Shown piece by piece: positions 9,737 to 21,565 of a stretch of 64,000 nt of DNA. The notes below the pieces were generated by a model, which saw nothing but the letters and a program-made list of their open reading frames with translations, had not been told where the DNA came from and did not search any database. Each line of letters begins with the position of its first letter. Position 1 is the first letter of the stretch. The position numbers and the translations under genes were made by a program. This DNA is from Candidatus Pantoea edessiphila (GTDB taxonomy: Bacteria > Pseudomonadota > Gammaproteobacteria > Enterobacterales > Enterobacteriaceae), in contig NZ_PDKR01000004.1 in the NCBI RefSeq assembly GCF_002933345.1, positions 1 through 64,000 of the forward strand. The letters run 5' to 3'.

Positions 9737-11773
9737 ATGACCAACCCTCTACTTACTCCTTTTTTACTACCGCCTTTCTCTAAAATCCAATTTAATCATA
9801 TAATACCTGCTATTTATGAAATTTTAAAAGATTGTAAACTAGTAATAGATAAAATAACAAATGAAAAAATTTCTTATAATTGGAATTGTATAGTACAACC
9901 TATAGACGAAACTAATGATCGTATTAGTAAAGTTTTTTCATTTATTACTCATTTAAATTTAGTTAAAAATAATTTAGAATTACGTGAAATTTATAAATAT
10001 GCTTGCTTATTAATTTCGGATTATAATACTTGGTTAGGACAAAATCAGAAATTATACAAAATATATCTAAATTTTAAACAATCCAATAATTATTCATTAT
10101 TAAACAATGCTCAGAAAAAAAATCTAGAAAATATACTAAATGATTTTAGATTATCAGGAATTAATTTAAAAGAAAATGAACAAAAAAGGTATAGTGAAAT
10201 CGTAAATCGTTTATCAGAATTAAAAATAATTTATGGTAATAATCTATTAGATGCTAACATGGGTTGGAATAAATCAATTCTGGATAAGAAAACACTATCT
10301 GGAATACCTGAAAATATATTAATTTCTATCAAAAAAAAATCAGAAGATAAGAAATCTTTTTGGTTAGTTACATTAAGTTTTCCAATATATTCTTCAGTAA
10401 TAACTTATTGTAATAATGAAAATTTGCGTAAAGAAATTTATTTAGCATATTCAACTCGCGCTTCTGATAAAGGACCTAATGCAAATAAATGGGACAATGG
10501 TCATATTATTGAAGAACAATTAAGGCTTAGATATGAATTATCGCAATTGTTAGGTTTTAAATCATATGCTGAACAATTATTTGTTAATCGAATGGCTAAA
10601 AGTCCTCAACAAGTAATTGATTTTTTAAATTATTTGTTAAAATATGCTTATGATAAAGGTAAAAAAGAAATATCCCAATTAAAATATTTTATCAAAAAAA
10701 AATATAATATTAATAAATTAAACTCATGGGATTTTGCTTATTATAGCCAAAAACAAAAAGGTTATCTTTATAAAATAAAAGATGAAAAATTACGTTCTTA
10801 TTTTCCAAAACAACGTGTTATATCTGGTTTATTTGAATTAATAAATCGTATTTTTGGTGTTTATGTTATTGAACGAAATAACGTAGATTTATATCATCCA
10901 GATATAAGTTTTTTTGATATATTCAATGAAAAAGATAAACTACTAGGAAGTTTTTACATTGATCTTTATGCGCGGGAAAATAAACGCACTGGTGCTTGGA
11001 TGGACAGTTGTATAAATAGAATGCGTAAAAAAAATGGAAATATACAAAAACCAGTAGCATATATTATATGCAACTTTAATCCTCCAAATAAAAATAAACC
11101 TGCACTTTTAAGTCATAATGAAGTAATTATATTATTTCATGAATTTGGTCACTGTCTTCATCATATTTTAACATCTGTAGAAATTTCAAGTATTTCAGGT
11201 ATCAATGGAGTACCTTTAGATTTTATTGAATTACCTAGTCAATTTTTAGAAAATTGGTGTTGGGAACCAGATATGATTCCATTAATTTCTAGTCACTACG
11301 AGAGCGGCGAACCATTACCAAATAATATTTTAAATAACATGTTGCAAGCAAAAAATTATCAGATAGGTTTGTTTATTTTACGTCAATTAGAGTTTAGTTT
11401 ATTTGATCTATCTTTACATTATAAATTTAATCCTCAAAAAAATCAGAATGCATTAGATATATTACAAGAAGTAAGAAATAATGTCTCTATTTTCCCTTAC
11501 TTAAAAGAAGATAGATTTGCAAACTCTTTTAGTCATATTTTTAATGGTGGCTATGCAGCAGGTTATTATAGCTATTTATGGTCCGCTGTATTGGCTGCAG
11601 ATGCATATTCTCTTTTTAAAGAAAGAGGTATTTTTAGTAGACAAACGGGAAAATCTTTTTTAAAAAATATATTAATGCTTGGTGGTTCAGAAGATTTTAT
11701 GAATATGTTTAAAAGATTTCTAGGTCGCGAGCCAAAGATAGATGCATTACTTAAACAATATAGTATTATATAG
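9737..11773 (+). CDS. prlC: PrlC, oligopeptidase A
   Basis: Cytoplasmic M3-family zinc metallopeptidase that degrades short peptides, including cleaved signal peptides. The 678-residue product (E. coli 680) carries the zinc-binding motif HEFGHCLHH and downstream glutamate region ELPSQFLENWCWE, plus conserved HIFNGGYAAGYYSYLW near the C-terminus. I place the start at ATG 9737 (MTNPLLTPFLLPPFSKI), matching E. coli MTNPLLTPFELPPFSKI, with AAGGA at 9721-9725; the frame is open nine codons further upstream. It is convergent with pitA across a strong hairpin. Confidence 0.96.
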   Translation: MTNPLLTPFLLPPFSKIQFNHIIPAIYEILKDCKLVIDKITNEKISYNWNCIVQPIDETNDRISKVFSFITHLNLVKNNLELREIYKYACLLISDYNTWLGQNQKLYKIYLNFKQSNNYSLLNNAQKKNLENILNDFRLSGINLKENEQKRYSEIVNRLSELKIIYGNNLLDANMGWNKSILDKKTLSGIPENILISIKKKSEDKKSFWLVTLSFPIYSSVITYCNNENLRKEIYLAYSTRASDKGPNANKWDNGHIIEEQLRLRYELSQLLGFKSYAEQLFVNRMAKSPQQVIDFLNYLLKYAYDKGKKEISQLKYFIKKKYNINKLNSWDFAYYSQKQKGYLYKIKDEKLRSYFPKQRVISGLFELINRIFGVYVIERNNVDLYHPDISFFDIFNEKDKLLGSFYIDLYARENKRTGAWMDSCINRMRKKNGNIQKPVAYIICNFNPPNKNKPALLSHNEVIILFHEFGHCLHHILTSVEISSISGINGVPLDFIELPSQFLENWCWEPDMIPLISSHYESGEPLPNNILNNMLQAKNYQIGLFILRQLEFSLFDLSLHYKFNPQKNQNALDILQEVRNNVSIFPYLKEDRFANSFSHIFNGGYAAGYYSYLWSAVLAADAYSLFKERGIFSRQTGKSFLKNILMLGGSEDFMNMFKRFLGREPKIDALLKQYSII

Positions 11774-11827
11774 TAAAATTTTTAAAACTTTAATTAATTA
11801 ATAAATTAACTATTTAAAAAAAAACTT

Positions 11828-11862
11828 AACTTTGGCATGTTTATATACAACATGCCAAAGTT
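11828..11862. terminator. Intrinsic terminator between convergent prlC and pitA
   Basis: AACTTTGGCATGTT (11828-11841) pairs perfectly with AACATGCCAAAGTT (11849-11862), a 14-bp stem with a seven-base loop. Read on the minus strand it begins four bases after the pitA stop and runs into a T-rich tract (complement of the A-run around 11815-11824), a good Rho-independent terminator for pitA. On the plus strand it lies 55 bases after prlC but has a weaker T-tract, so it may also serve prlC. Confidence 0.8.
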
Positions 11863-11865
11863 TAA

Positions 11866-13368
11866 TTAATTTATTAATAATTTAAAAAACATCAAATAAA
11901 CTAGACCAGATAATAAAATACATATTGGAATTGTTAATATCCATGCTAAGATAATATTTTTAATCGTTCGTAATTGCAATCCTCTGCCATCTGCTAACAT
12001 AGCTCCTGCTACCGAAGAGGAAAGTATGTGTGTAGTAGAAACTGGCATTCCTGTATAACTAGCAATACCAATTGAAAGAGCAGCTGTTATTTGTGCAGAT
12101 ATTCCTTGAGCATATGTCATGCCTTTTTTACCTATTTTATTACCTATCGTGTTTGCTATACGACGCCAACCTATTATAGTACCTATCCCTATTGATAAAG
12201 CAACCGTTATTATAATCCAAACTGGTGCATATTCAATAGTACATAACAAATCTTTTTTTAATTTATTAAGTAATTGTTTATCACCTATATTTACATCAGG
12301 TAGTTTTATTATTTTATCAATAGTATCAGCAATACATAATAGTGAACAACGAATTCGAGTTTTTTTATTAACTGAAAGTTGATTATAGCTCTTTAAATTA
12401 TCTAACAATATTTTCATATTTTCTATTGTATGAATTTCCTTCAATGAGTTACAGTGAAATTTATTATGTTCTTCAGAAGGTTTATTTGATATTGAAATAT
12501 TAAATTGATTGCATTGATTTATCCTTTTTAAAAATGTCTTATGATTTTTATAATAATTTTCAAGATTAACAATTGCATCATGAGTACGGGTAATTTCATA
12601 ATTAGAAGAATTAATATTAACTACAAATCCTGCTGGTGCAACACTAATTAATACCAACATAATCAATCCTATTCCCTTTTGACCGTCATTGGAACCATGT
12701 GAATAACTTATCCCCATAGCTGATAATACTAATATCACTCTAATCCAAAATGGAGGTTTTTTCTTTCCGTCAATTTTTTTACGACTAGAAGGAGTCATAT
12801 GAATACGTATTTGTTTATTATTTCTACAAAAATAACGTAAAATAAAAATTAACCCCCCTGAAATAACTAAACCAATTATTGGTGAGATTATTAGTGAAAT
12901 AAAAACACTTTTAATTTGAGAGATGTTTAATACTTTAATTAATTGAGTATTTGTTATCATTGTATTAGTTAAGGTAATGCCAATAATAGTACTTATTAAA
13001 GTATGAGAACTAGAAGTAGGTAATCCTAGATACCATGTAATAAGATTCCAAATGATTGCTGTCAAAAGCATAGAAAATATCATAATGAGTCCATGAGATG
13101 AACCCACATTTAATAAAAGGTCTATAGGAAGTAAATGAACTATAGTATATGCTACACTTAATCCTCCCAAAAGCACACCAAAAAAATTAAATATACCAGA
13201 CATAATTACAGCAAGTTTAGCACGCATAGTACGTGTATATATAACTGTTACAACTGCATTGGCTGTATCGTGAAAACCATTAATTGCTTCGTAAAACAAT
13301 ACAAATATTAGAGCTATAATTAATAGTAATCTAGTATTCATATTCATACCAGCAAATAGATGCAACAT
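11866..13368 (-). CDS. pitA: PitA, low-affinity phosphate (metal-phosphate) symporter
   Basis: Inner-membrane proton-coupled transporter of phosphate complexed to divalent metal. It has 500 residues against 499 in E. coli. The two duplicated family signatures are visible, [22 protein letters not shown] near the start and [18 protein letters not shown] near the end, along with [15 protein letters not shown]. Many hydrophobic helices flank a central hydrophilic loop (about residues 250-370). A Pit-type carrier suggests inorganic phosphate is taken from host cytosol. Confidence 0.96.
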   Translation of the reverse strand: MLHLFAGMNMNTRLLLIIALIFVLFYEAINGFHDTANAVVTVIYTRTMRAKLAVIMSGIFNFFGVLLGGLSVAYTIVHLLPIDLLLNVGSSHGLIMIFSMLLTAIIWNLITWYLGLPTSSSHTLISTIIGITLTNTMITNTQLIKVLNISQIKSVFISLIISPIIGLVISGGLIFILRYFCRNNKQIRIHMTPSSRKKIDGKKKPPFWIRVILVLSAMGISYSHGSNDGQKGIGLIMLVLISVAPAGFVVNINSSNYEITRTHDAIVNLENYYKNHKTFLKRINQCNQFNISISNKPSEEHNKFHCNSLKEIHTIENMKILLDNLKSYNQLSVNKKTRIRCSLLCIADTIDKIIKLPDVNIGDKQLLNKLKKDLLCTIEYAPVWIIITVALSIGIGTIIGWRRIANTIGNKIGKKGMTYAQGISAQITAALSIGIASYTGMPVSTTHILSSSVAGAMLADGRGLQLRTIKNIILAWILTIPICILLSGLVYLMFFKLLIN

Positions 13369-13581
13369 AAAATTTACGCCATTATTTAAAAAATATGAAC
13401 AGTATTATATTACCCGTAATAATCTTCTCCATCTAGAAAAACAAAATATCAAAATTAATTTGATGATGAGTTATAATTATTTCGAATATATTTAATAAAA
13501 AATCAGTAAATTACATTGAATAATGTTTTTTTTATTATCCTAAACAAAAATTAATTTATAATTTATATTTATCCACTAGAT

Positions 13582-14736
13582 TTACTTTAAATAAAATTCA
13601 TCTTTCAACTGCTTTACTTTATCAGTATTCTCCCATGTAAAACCATTACGACCAAAATGACCATAAGATGCTGTTTGTTTATAAATAGGATGTAATAAAT
13701 CAAGCATTTTTATCACTCCATAAGGACGCAAATCAAATAATTTACGTACTACTAAGTTTAGTTTTTCGATAGAAACCTTTTCTGTACCAAAAGTATTTAC
13801 CATAATAGAAGTAGGCTCAGCAATTCCTATAGCATAGGATAATTGAATTTCACATCTATCTGCAAGGCTAGCTGCAACTATGTTTTTGGCAATATAACGG
13901 GCAACATAAGCTGCTGAGCGATCAACTTTTGAAGGATCTTTCCCTGAAAAAGCTCCACCTCCATGTCTGGCCATACCACCATAGGTATCAACAATAATTT
14001 TACGACCTGTTAAACCACAATCACCCATTGGTCCACCAATAACAAACCTGCCAGTTGGATTAATATAATATTTAGTATGATTATTTAACCATTTTTGAGG
14101 TAAAACTGATTTAATAATATTTTCCATAACTGCTTCTTTAAGATCTATTTGTCTTACTTCTTCTGTATGTTGAGTTGAAAATACAACAGTATCAATTCCA
14201 ATAATTTTGTTATTTTCATATTGAAAAGTAACTTGACTTTTTGCATCTGGACGTAACCATGATATTGTTCCATTTTTTCTTAATTCAGCTTGACGTTGTA
14301 CCAAACGGTGTGCATAAGTGATTGGTGCAGGCATAAAAACATCAGTTTCGTTTGTAGCATAACCAAACATTAAACCTTGATCACCTGCACCTTGTTCATA
14401 TAAATTGATATGTCTTATTCCTTTATTAATATCTTTTGATTGTTTTCCAATAGTATTTAAAATAGCGCAAGAATTACCATCAAAACCCATATTTGAATTT
14501 ATATACCCGATATCACATACTGTTTTACGAATTACTGTCTCAATATCAATGCAAGCATTAGAATTAATTTCTCCTCCAACTAATACCATACCAGTCTTAA
14601 CATAAGTTTCGCATGCTACATGAGCTCTACTATCTTGTTCAATAATTTTATCAAGAATAGCATCAGAAATTTGATCAGCAATTTTATCTGGATGACCTTC
14701 TGATACAGATTCAGATGTAAAAAAAGTTATAGCCAT
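13582..14736 (-). CDS. metK: S-adenosylmethionine synthetase
   Basis: Makes S-adenosylmethionine from methionine and ATP. It has 384 residues, the same as E. coli. Motifs: [20 protein letters not shown] (methionine site, N-terminal), the signature [15 protein letters not shown], and the P-loop-like [19 protein letters not shown]. Needed for methylation and cofactor synthesis, which explains retention in a small genome. In E. coli metK and tktA are in the same chromosomal neighbourhood; the genes between have been deleted here. Confidence 0.97.
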   Translation of the reverse strand: MAITFFTSESVSEGHPDKIADQISDAILDKIIEQDSRAHVACETYVKTGMVLVGGEINSNACIDIETVIRKTVCDIGYINSNMGFDGNSCAILNTIGKQSKDINKGIRHINLYEQGAGDQGLMFGYATNETDVFMPAPITYAHRLVQRQAELRKNGTISWLRPDAKSQVTFQYENNKIIGIDTVVFSTQHTEEVRQIDLKEAVMENIIKSVLPQKWLNNHTKYYINPTGRFVIGGPMGDCGLTGRKIIVDTYGGMARHGGGAFSGKDPSKVDRSAAYVARYIAKNIVAASLADRCEIQLSYAIGIAEPTSIMVNTFGTEKVSIEKLNLVVRKLFDLRPYGVIKMLDLLHPIYKQTASYGHFGRNGFTWENTDKVKQLKDEFYLK

Positions 14737-15302
14737 TATATTTTATGCCCTATGAAATAATTTTTAATTTTATTTTTGAAATAAAATTAATTTATTATTG
14801 TATTAATTTAAAATATAAATATAAAAATATTATAATTTTAAATAAATATTAAGTTTATTGCTTAATATATTGCAAATAAAAACAATAATATATTAATTAT
14901 TAATAATTTTTAATTACAATAGATTTATTTTATATAATATTAGATAAATAACTGTTTTAATTTTTTTATCTTTATAATAATTTATTACAAATAATTACGA
15001 TAGATAACTAATCGATATTACTAGATAATAAAATCACAAAATTTCAGCAACATAATTATTTATTATTAATAAATGTATTAAATAAGTTTATTATGATTAT
15101 TTTACTTCATTACATTATAATTATTGTATATTTTCAATTATTAATTAATATAAATTATCTTATTAACAAGATAAAAATTCATTATTAAATGATGATAATT
15201 GAAATAAAAAATATAACTAAATATGTTAACTAATTTAATCATATCTAAAAATAATATTATGATTCAATATAAATTATTATTAACCTCTACTTGGAGTATA
15301 AA
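14737..15302. other. Divergent metK/tktA intergenic region
   Basis: About 570 very AT-rich bases. No open frame, RNA gene or readable remnant of the E. coli genes that lie between metK and tktA (speA, speB, galP, gshB and others) was recognised. It should hold promoters for metK and tktA. Confidence 0.6.
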
Positions 15303-17303
15303 ATGCCTTCTCATAAAGAACTAGCCAATGCTATTAGAGCATTGAGTATGGACGCAATTCAAAAAGCAAATTCTGGCCATCCAGGTACTCCAATGGGAAT
15401 GGCAGATATTGCTGAAATACTATGGCGAATATATTTAAATCATAATCCTGTTAATCCACTTTGGTTTAATCGTGATCGATTTATATTATCTAATGGTCAT
15501 GGTTCAATGTTAATTTATAGTCTTTTACATCTTAGTGGCTATAATATTACAATCAGTGACCTTAAAAAGTTTCGTCAACTAAATTCTAAAACTCCAGGTC
15601 ATCCTGAATATGGTTATACAATAGGAATTGAAACAACTACTGGTCCATTAGGTCAAGGTCTTGCAAATGCAGTAGGTTTTGCTATTGCAGAACGAACTTT
15701 ATCAGCTCAATTTAACCGTCCTGGTTATGATATCGTAAATCATAATACTTATGTTTTTGCAGGAGATGGTTGTATGATGGAGGGTATCTCACATGAAGTA
15801 TGTTCATTAGCTGGAACTTTGAAATTAGGTAAACTAATGGTTTTTTATGATGATAATGGTATTTCTATAGATGGTAATATCGAATCATGGTTTACTGATG
15901 ATACTGCCAAACGTTTTGAATCATATAACTGGCATGTTATTAAGGAAATTGATGGTCATAACCCGTTTAGCATTATAGAAGCAATAGAAAAAGCTAAAAT
16001 GGTTACTGATAGACCTTCAATCTTAATATGTAAAACTGTTATCGGTTTTGGATCACCAAATAAAGGCGGTACACATAATTCTCATGGAGCGCCTTTAGGT
16101 GAAAATGAAGTTTTATTAACTCGTGAATCTTTAAATTGGAAACATCCTCCATTCGTAATTCCAAAAGAAATATATAATGCTTGGGATGCAAAAAAATCGG
16201 GCCAATATAAAGAAAACAAATGGAATGAAAAATTTATATCTTATAGTCAAAATTATCCTGATTTAGCTGCTGAATTTAAACGCCGTTTAAAAAATGATAT
16301 TCCAAATAATTGGGAAAATATAACAAAAAATTTTATTAAAAATCTTCAAAAAAATCCATTGAATATAGCTACTAGAAAGGCTTCACAAAATACCATTGAA
16401 ATGTTTGGTAGGATTTTGCCAGAATTTTTAGGTGGTTCTGCTGATTTAACACCTAGCAATCTTACAATGTGGTCTGGTTCGAATCCAATAAATAAAGATA
16501 TATCTGGTAATTATATTCATTATGGTGTTAGAGAATTTGGTATGACTGCTATTGCTAATGGCATATCATTACATGGAGGTTTTTTGCCTTATACATCTAC
16601 TTTCCTTATGTTTAGTGAATATACCCGTAATGCTATAAGAATGGCAGCATTAATGAAAATTCGCCATATTATGATCTATACACACGATTCTATTGGGCTA
16701 GGAGAAGACGGACCAACTCATCAACCAATTGAACAAATTTCTAATTTACGAACTATACCTAATATAAATCTATGGCGTCCATGTGATCAAGTTGAATCTT
16801 CAGTTGCATGGAAATATGCTGTTGAAAGAACCAACGGTCCAAGTATTTTAATATTATCTCGTCAAAATTTAACACAGCAAAATAGAACCTATAATCAATT
16901 AGAAAATATACAAAAAGGAGGTTATATATTAAAAGACTGCGATAAAAAAGAACTAGATTTAATTTTAATTGCGACCGGTTCAGAAGTAGAATTAGCTGTT
17001 TCCGTTTATTATGAATTGTCTAAAAATGGTTTTAAAGTTCGTGTAGTATCTATGCCTTCTACTGATATTTTTGATAAGCAAGATAAATCATATCGTGATT
17101 TTGTTCTTCCAAAGAATATAAAAATCAAAATAGCTATTGAGGCAGGCACTACTGATTTTTGGTATAAATATATTGGTAATGAAGGTAAAATTATAGGTAT
17201 TAATGATTTTGGTATGTCAGGATCAACTGATAAATTGTTTGAGATGTTTGGTTTTACCGTTAATCATATAGTATCAGTAGCAAATAAATTACTAATTAAA
17301 TAG
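15303..17303 (+). CDS. tktA: Transketolase
   Basis: Thiamine-diphosphate enzyme moving two-carbon units in the non-oxidative pentose phosphate pathway. The 666-residue product (E. coli TktA 663) shows [14 protein letters not shown] at the start, the ThDP motif [13 protein letters not shown] through DDNGISIDG, the [17 protein letters not shown] block in the pyrimidine domain, and the C-terminal domain with [11 protein letters not shown]. Start ATG 15303 has GGAG at 15293-15296 and gives [18 protein letters not shown] like E. coli; the frame opens four codons earlier at a TTG. Confidence 0.97.
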   Translation: MPSHKELANAIRALSMDAIQKANSGHPGTPMGMADIAEILWRIYLNHNPVNPLWFNRDRFILSNGHGSMLIYSLLHLSGYNITISDLKKFRQLNSKTPGHPEYGYTIGIETTTGPLGQGLANAVGFAIAERTLSAQFNRPGYDIVNHNTYVFAGDGCMMEGISHEVCSLAGTLKLGKLMVFYDDNGISIDGNIESWFTDDTAKRFESYNWHVIKEIDGHNPFSIIEAIEKAKMVTDRPSILICKTVIGFGSPNKGGTHNSHGAPLGENEVLLTRESLNWKHPPFVIPKEIYNAWDAKKSGQYKENKWNEKFISYSQNYPDLAAEFKRRLKNDIPNNWENITKNFIKNLQKNPLNIATRKASQNTIEMFGRILPEFLGGSADLTPSNLTMWSGSNPINKDISGNYIHYGVREFGMTAIANGISLHGGFLPYTSTFLMFSEYTRNAIRMAALMKIRHIMIYTHDSIGLGEDGPTHQPIEQISNLRTIPNINLWRPCDQVESSVAWKYAVERTNGPSILILSRQNLTQQNRTYNQLENIQKGGYILKDCDKKELDLILIATGSEVELAVSVYYELSKNGFKVRVVSMPSTDIFDKQDKSYRDFVLPKNIKIKIAIEAGTTDFWYKYIGNEGKIIGINDFGMSGSTDKLFEMFGFTVNHIVSVANKLLIK

Positions 17304-17520
17304 TTAATTTCAATTTAGTAGTTACATTCTTAAAAAGAATTTATAAAATATGCTTCATATATATTGGAAATAATAATTTATATATTTGCAGTTGTTATCG
17401 GCATAATAAATTATTATTTTGATGATAAACAAATATTTTTTATTATTAGTAAATTATCTTAATGAAAATAAATTGTAGGTATTATATTAATATTTATGTT
17501 ATATTTTTCTTGAAATATCT

Positions 17521-17872
17521 AAATTGAAATTAGGTGCTAAAAAATATAATATTTTATCCATTCTGTATAATGGATATTGTAATTTCTAATTCTTATATAA
17601 TTCTATTACTAAATTATTTAATGAAAAGCTTCTAATTAGATTTGAATTATTAACTATAATTTGTTATTCAATTTATAATCTACCAGTTAATACTTATCAG
17701 AATGATTTACTTCGAGCTTCTGCTAATAAATATGTCATTTAATACAAATAATAAGTTAGTGTCAGTAATTACCAGTATTTTTTTATAATTTAGTACTTAT
17801 TTCTAACTAATATTTACTCATATTCCAATTATCAATAATACTGATACTAACTATAACATTTAAATTTAGTTA
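17521..17872 (+). pseudogene. epd: Remnant of epd (erythrose-4-phosphate dehydrogenase)
   Basis: The 770-base gap between tktA and pgk is where epd lies in E. coli (epd-pgk-fbaA). At 17521 the plus strand reads KLKLGAKKYNILS, matching the Epd segment AHIAAGAKKVLFS. At 17668 to 17735 there is weak similarity to the YHPDLRRTRAAS region. From 17768 one frame reads ITSIFL*FSTYF*LIFTHIPIINNT, aligning without gaps over 25 positions with [25 protein letters not shown]; the two stops fall at a glutamine and a glutamate codon (CAA and GAA to TAA). The N-terminal half and C-terminus are no longer readable. Confidence 0.75.
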
Positions 17873-18072
17873 TGATCATTATATATAAATTAAAATAGAG
17901 TTAGTATTTATTATTTTATTAAAGCTTTATTTTAGAAAAGCAAAATAAGGGGATTTTAAAATATAATAATAGATACCTCTTATAAAAAATAGTAATGATT
18001 TTCATCATAAAACAATATTGCAAAATAGATAAAAAATAACTTAACTTAATAAGTTACATAATAAGGATATCT

Positions 18073-19260
18073 ATGATTAGAATTGATGATTTAGACCTAA
18101 ATAATAAACGTGTTTTAATAAGAGTTGATTTTAATATACCAATGAAAGAAGGAAAAATAATATCAGATACACGTATCATTGCCTCTTTACCAACAATTAA
18201 AATGGCTTTAAGAAAAAATGCAAAAGTCATGATTATTTCTCATCTTGGACGTCCATCTGAAGGAATTTATGATGATAAATTTTCATTATCTCCAATAGTT
18301 GAGTATTTAAATAATAAATTATCAAATATAAATGTAATTTTAACTAAAGATTATCTAAATGGTATTAGCTTAAATCCAAAAGAATTAGTTGTATTAGAAA
18401 ATGCTAGATTCAATAAAGGTGAACAAAAAAATGATGAGGTTCTTGCTAAAAAATACGCTGCATTATGTGATATATTTATAATGGATGCTTTTGGTGTTGC
18501 ACATCGTTCTCATGCCTCTACTTGCGGTTTGGCTAAATTTGCTAAGATTTCTTGTATTGGATTGTTATTTTCTAAAGAAATAAATACATTGAGTAAAATA
18601 ATGACAAATCCTACACGTCCTCTAGTTGTAATTTTAGGCGGATCCAAAATTTCTACTAAATTCAATTTATTAAAATCTTTATCTAAGATTGCAGACTCTG
18701 TTATTGTAGGAGGAGGTATTGCAAATACTTTTTTATCCATTGATAATAAAATAGGTAAATCATTATATGAACCAAATTTTATTAAATCAGCAAAAATGTT
18801 ACTTGATAAATATAATATTCGATTACCTATTGATTTACGTACAGCAAAAGAATTTTCTGAAAATGCTCCAGAAATTGTAAAAGATAATACAAATATTTCT
18901 GATGATGAATTTATCATGGATTTTGGTGATAAAACAATACAATCATTTGTTTCATTATTGAAGAATGCTAAGACTGTTTTATGGAATGGTCCAATAGGAG
19001 TATTTGAATTTAAAAAATTTCGCAGAGGTACTGAAAGAATCGCTAGAACTATTGCAGATAGCAATGCTTTTTCTATAGTAGGAGGAGGAGATACCTTAGC
19101 AGCCATCGATTTATTTAATGTTAAAGATAAGATATCTTATATTTCTACTGGTGGTGGAGCTTTTCTTAAATTTATTGAATGTAGAAAATTACCTATTATT
19201 TCTATATTAGAAAAACGCACTAAACAGTTTAATTCCAAATTTTCTATTTCTAAAAAATAA
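18073..19260 (+). CDS. pgk: Phosphoglycerate kinase
   Basis: Glycolytic enzyme transferring phosphate between 1,3-bisphosphoglycerate and ADP. The 395-residue product (E. coli 387) has the substrate-binding RVDFNIPM segment near residue 20, [24 protein letters not shown], and the nucleotide site [12 protein letters not shown] with STGGGAFL. A good AAGGA lies upstream of the ATG. It is followed by fbaA 51 bases on, as in E. coli, so the two are probably cotranscribed. Confidence 0.97.
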   Translation: MIRIDDLDLNNKRVLIRVDFNIPMKEGKIISDTRIIASLPTIKMALRKNAKVMIISHLGRPSEGIYDDKFSLSPIVEYLNNKLSNINVILTKDYLNGISLNPKELVVLENARFNKGEQKNDEVLAKKYAALCDIFIMDAFGVAHRSHASTCGLAKFAKISCIGLLFSKEINTLSKIMTNPTRPLVVILGGSKISTKFNLLKSLSKIADSVIVGGGIANTFLSIDNKIGKSLYEPNFIKSAKMLLDKYNIRLPIDLRTAKEFSENAPEIVKDNTNISDDEFIMDFGDKTIQSFVSLLKNAKTVLWNGPIGVFEFKKFRRGTERIARTIADSNAFSIVGGGDTLAAIDLFNVKDKISYISTGGGAFLKFIECRKLPIISILEKRTKQFNSKFSISKK

Positions 19261-19311
19261 TTACTTCATATAATAATATCAAATAAATATTTAAATAATG
19301 AGGATGTAATT

Positions 19312-20394
19312 GTGTCTAAAATTTCAGATATTGTTGATTCTGGTGTTGTTAACGCTGACGATATTAAAAAAATATTTAAAATAGCAAAAAGAAATAAATT
19401 TGCTTTGCCAGCAATAAACTGCATGAATACAGATTCAATTAATGCGGTTTTGGAAGTTGCAGCGAAAGTTAGATCTCCAGTAATTATTCAATTTTCTAAT
19501 AGTGGTGCAACATTTTTTTCAGGAAAAGGATTAATAAAGTCTACAAAATCACATGATGCAGCAATTTTTGGTTCTATTGCTGGAGCTAATTATGTACATT
19601 TTATAGCCAAAAAATATGATATTCCTGTAATCTTACATACAGATCATTGCACAGAAAATTTACTACCCTGGATTGAAGGATTATTACAAGCAGGTAAAGA
19701 ACATTATGATAGAACAGGAAAACCTTTGTTTTCTTCTCATATGATTGATCTTTCACAAGAACCAATAAAAAAAAATATTAAGATCTGTTGTGATTACTTA
19801 ATAAAAATGTCTAAATTAAATATGATGTTAGAAATAGAATTAGGTTGTACAGGTGGTGAAGAAGATGGTTTGGATAACAGTCATATTAATATTTCTGAGC
19901 TTTATACTAGTCCTAAAGATGTAAATTATGCATATGAACAACTAAGTATTATTAGTAATAATTTTACTGTTGCTGCATCATTCGGTAATGTTCATGGTAT
20001 TTATAAAAAAGGTAATATTAAATTAACTCCAATTATATTGCGTGATTCTCAAAGATTAATTGCAAATAAACATAATTTAGTTAATAACCCTGTGAATTTT
20101 GTATTTCACGGTGGTTCTGGTTCTTCTGTAAAAGAAATAAAGGAATCTATTGAATATGGTGTAATTAAAATGAATATAGATACAGATTCTCAATGGGCGA
20201 TATGGAATGGTGTTCTTCAATATTATAAAAAGAACAGCGATTATCTGCAAACTCAATTAGGCAATCCTGAAGGAAATGATAAACCTAATAAAAGGTATTA
20301 TGATCCAAGAATATGGTTACGTTGTGCTCAATTATCTTTACAATCATGCTTAGAGAATTACTTTAAGATACTTAATGCTATTAATATATTATAA
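19312..20394 (+). CDS. fbaA: Class II fructose-bisphosphate aldolase
   Basis: Zinc-dependent aldolase splitting fructose 1,6-bisphosphate. It has 360 residues against 359 in E. coli. Zinc and catalytic regions are visible: ILHTDHCTENLLPW (Asp and His), EIELGCTGGEEDG, ASFGNVHG and VFHGGSGSS, then MNIDTDSQWA. The start is GTG at 19312, supported by GAGG upstream and by SKISDIVDSGV matching E. coli SKIFDFVKPGV. Part of the pgk-fbaA-mscS run. Confidence 0.97.
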   Translation: MSKISDIVDSGVVNADDIKKIFKIAKRNKFALPAINCMNTDSINAVLEVAAKVRSPVIIQFSNSGATFFSGKGLIKSTKSHDAAIFGSIAGANYVHFIAKKYDIPVILHTDHCTENLLPWIEGLLQAGKEHYDRTGKPLFSSHMIDLSQEPIKKNIKICCDYLIKMSKLNMMLEIELGCTGGEEDGLDNSHINISELYTSPKDVNYAYEQLSIISNNFTVAASFGNVHGIYKKGNIKLTPIILRDSQRLIANKHNLVNNPVNFVFHGGSGSSVKEIKESIEYGVIKMNIDTDSQWAIWNGVLQYYKKNSDYLQTQLGNPEGNDKPNKRYYDPRIWLRCAQLSLQSCLENYFKILNAINIL

Positions 20395-20483
20395 TTAATA
20401 TTTGAAAAAAGTAATATATAATTCTTAATCTTTAATTAAATATTAATTTTTTATTCTATTTAAATAACAAACCTATTCAAGAG

Positions 20484-21314
20484 ATGACTAGTTCATATTT
20501 ACTTAAGAAAATACTTGATATAAGTAGTTGGATTTCAAATAATCAATCAATTGTCTTTAATCATTTGTTCAATATAATTGAAGCCATTATAATAATCATA
20601 ATTGGAGTAATTGTTTCTCGTATATTGTCAAACGGAATTAGACATATATTATTGATACGTAATATCGATGTTACTATCGCAGATTTTCTTACTGGCCTAA
20701 TAAAATATAGTGTTATTGCTTGTGTTATTAGTGCAGCATTAGGTCGGGTTGGTATACAATCTACGTCAATAATAACTGTACTAGGTGCAGCTAGTTTAGC
20801 TATAGGACTAGCTTTACAGGGTTCATTATCTAATTTAGCGGCTGGAGTTTTATTAATAACATTTTATCCCTTCCGTTCAGGCGAATTTGTTGATATAGGA
20901 GGGGTAACTGGTACTATCGTAAATATTCAGATTTTTTCTACTACATTAAAAAGTTCAGATGGTAAAATTATTATTTTACCTAATAGTAAGATTATTAGCA
21001 GTGTTATTATTAATTTTTCAAGAGAAAAAATTAGATGCAATGAATTTATCATAAATGTATCATACGAGGCAAATATAGATGAGGTTATTCAACTGTTAAA
21101 GAAAGTAGTAGAAGATGATAAACGTGTGCTAAAAGATAAAGAAATCCAAGTTGGCTTAAATGAAATAAATTCTTCTTCAAGTGTTTTTATTGTTAGATGC
21201 TGGTGCAATATTAATGACTTACAAAATGTTTATTGGGATTTGTTAAAAAATTTTAAAATTGTATTAGATTCTAAAAATCTTAGTATTCCTTTTTCAAAAA
21301 ATATTAAAAAATAG
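20484..21314 (+). CDS. mscS: MscS, small-conductance mechanosensitive channel
   Basis: Inner-membrane channel that opens under membrane tension and relieves hypoosmotic shock; it works as a heptamer. The 276-residue product (E. coli 286) has three N-terminal hydrophobic helices, the pore helix TM3 with GAASLAIGLALQGSLSNLAAGVLL, and the cytoplasmic beta domain with DIGGVTGTIVNIQIFSTT and VIINFSREK. In E. coli it follows fbaA in the same direction, as here. Retention may reflect dependence on osmotic protection when other osmoregulation is lost. Confidence 0.96.
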   Translation: MTSSYLLKKILDISSWISNNQSIVFNHLFNIIEAIIIIIIGVIVSRILSNGIRHILLIRNIDVTIADFLTGLIKYSVIACVISAALGRVGIQSTSIITVLGAASLAIGLALQGSLSNLAAGVLLITFYPFRSGEFVDIGGVTGTIVNIQIFSTTLKSSDGKIIILPNSKIISSVIINFSREKIRCNEFIINVSYEANIDEVIQLLKKVVEDDKRVLKDKEIQVGLNEINSSSSVFIVRCWCNINDLQNVYWDLLKNFKIVLDSKNLSIPFSKNIKK

Positions 21315-21565
21315 TATCTTAATTTGGTATAATAAAATTATAATTATAGACGTTTATATAAAAAAATGATTTGCATCTAAATTTTTAATTGATTAATTTT
21401 AAATATATGACCAATGTATATTAAATATATTTAATTAAATTTAATGATTTTAAAATTAAAGTTATTAGTTCACACTATAGATTATTTATAATAATAGTGA
21501 GTTAATTAAATAATTAATATTTATTATCAAATAAATTTTTATTATTTGGGTTTTTAAAATATATT

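Noticed and set aside
18510-19106. 198-codon minus-strand open frame inside pgk
   Set aside because: It is fully antisense to a clearly conserved pgk, has no recognisable motif, and long opposite-strand frames are expected where the sense strand is under codon constraint.
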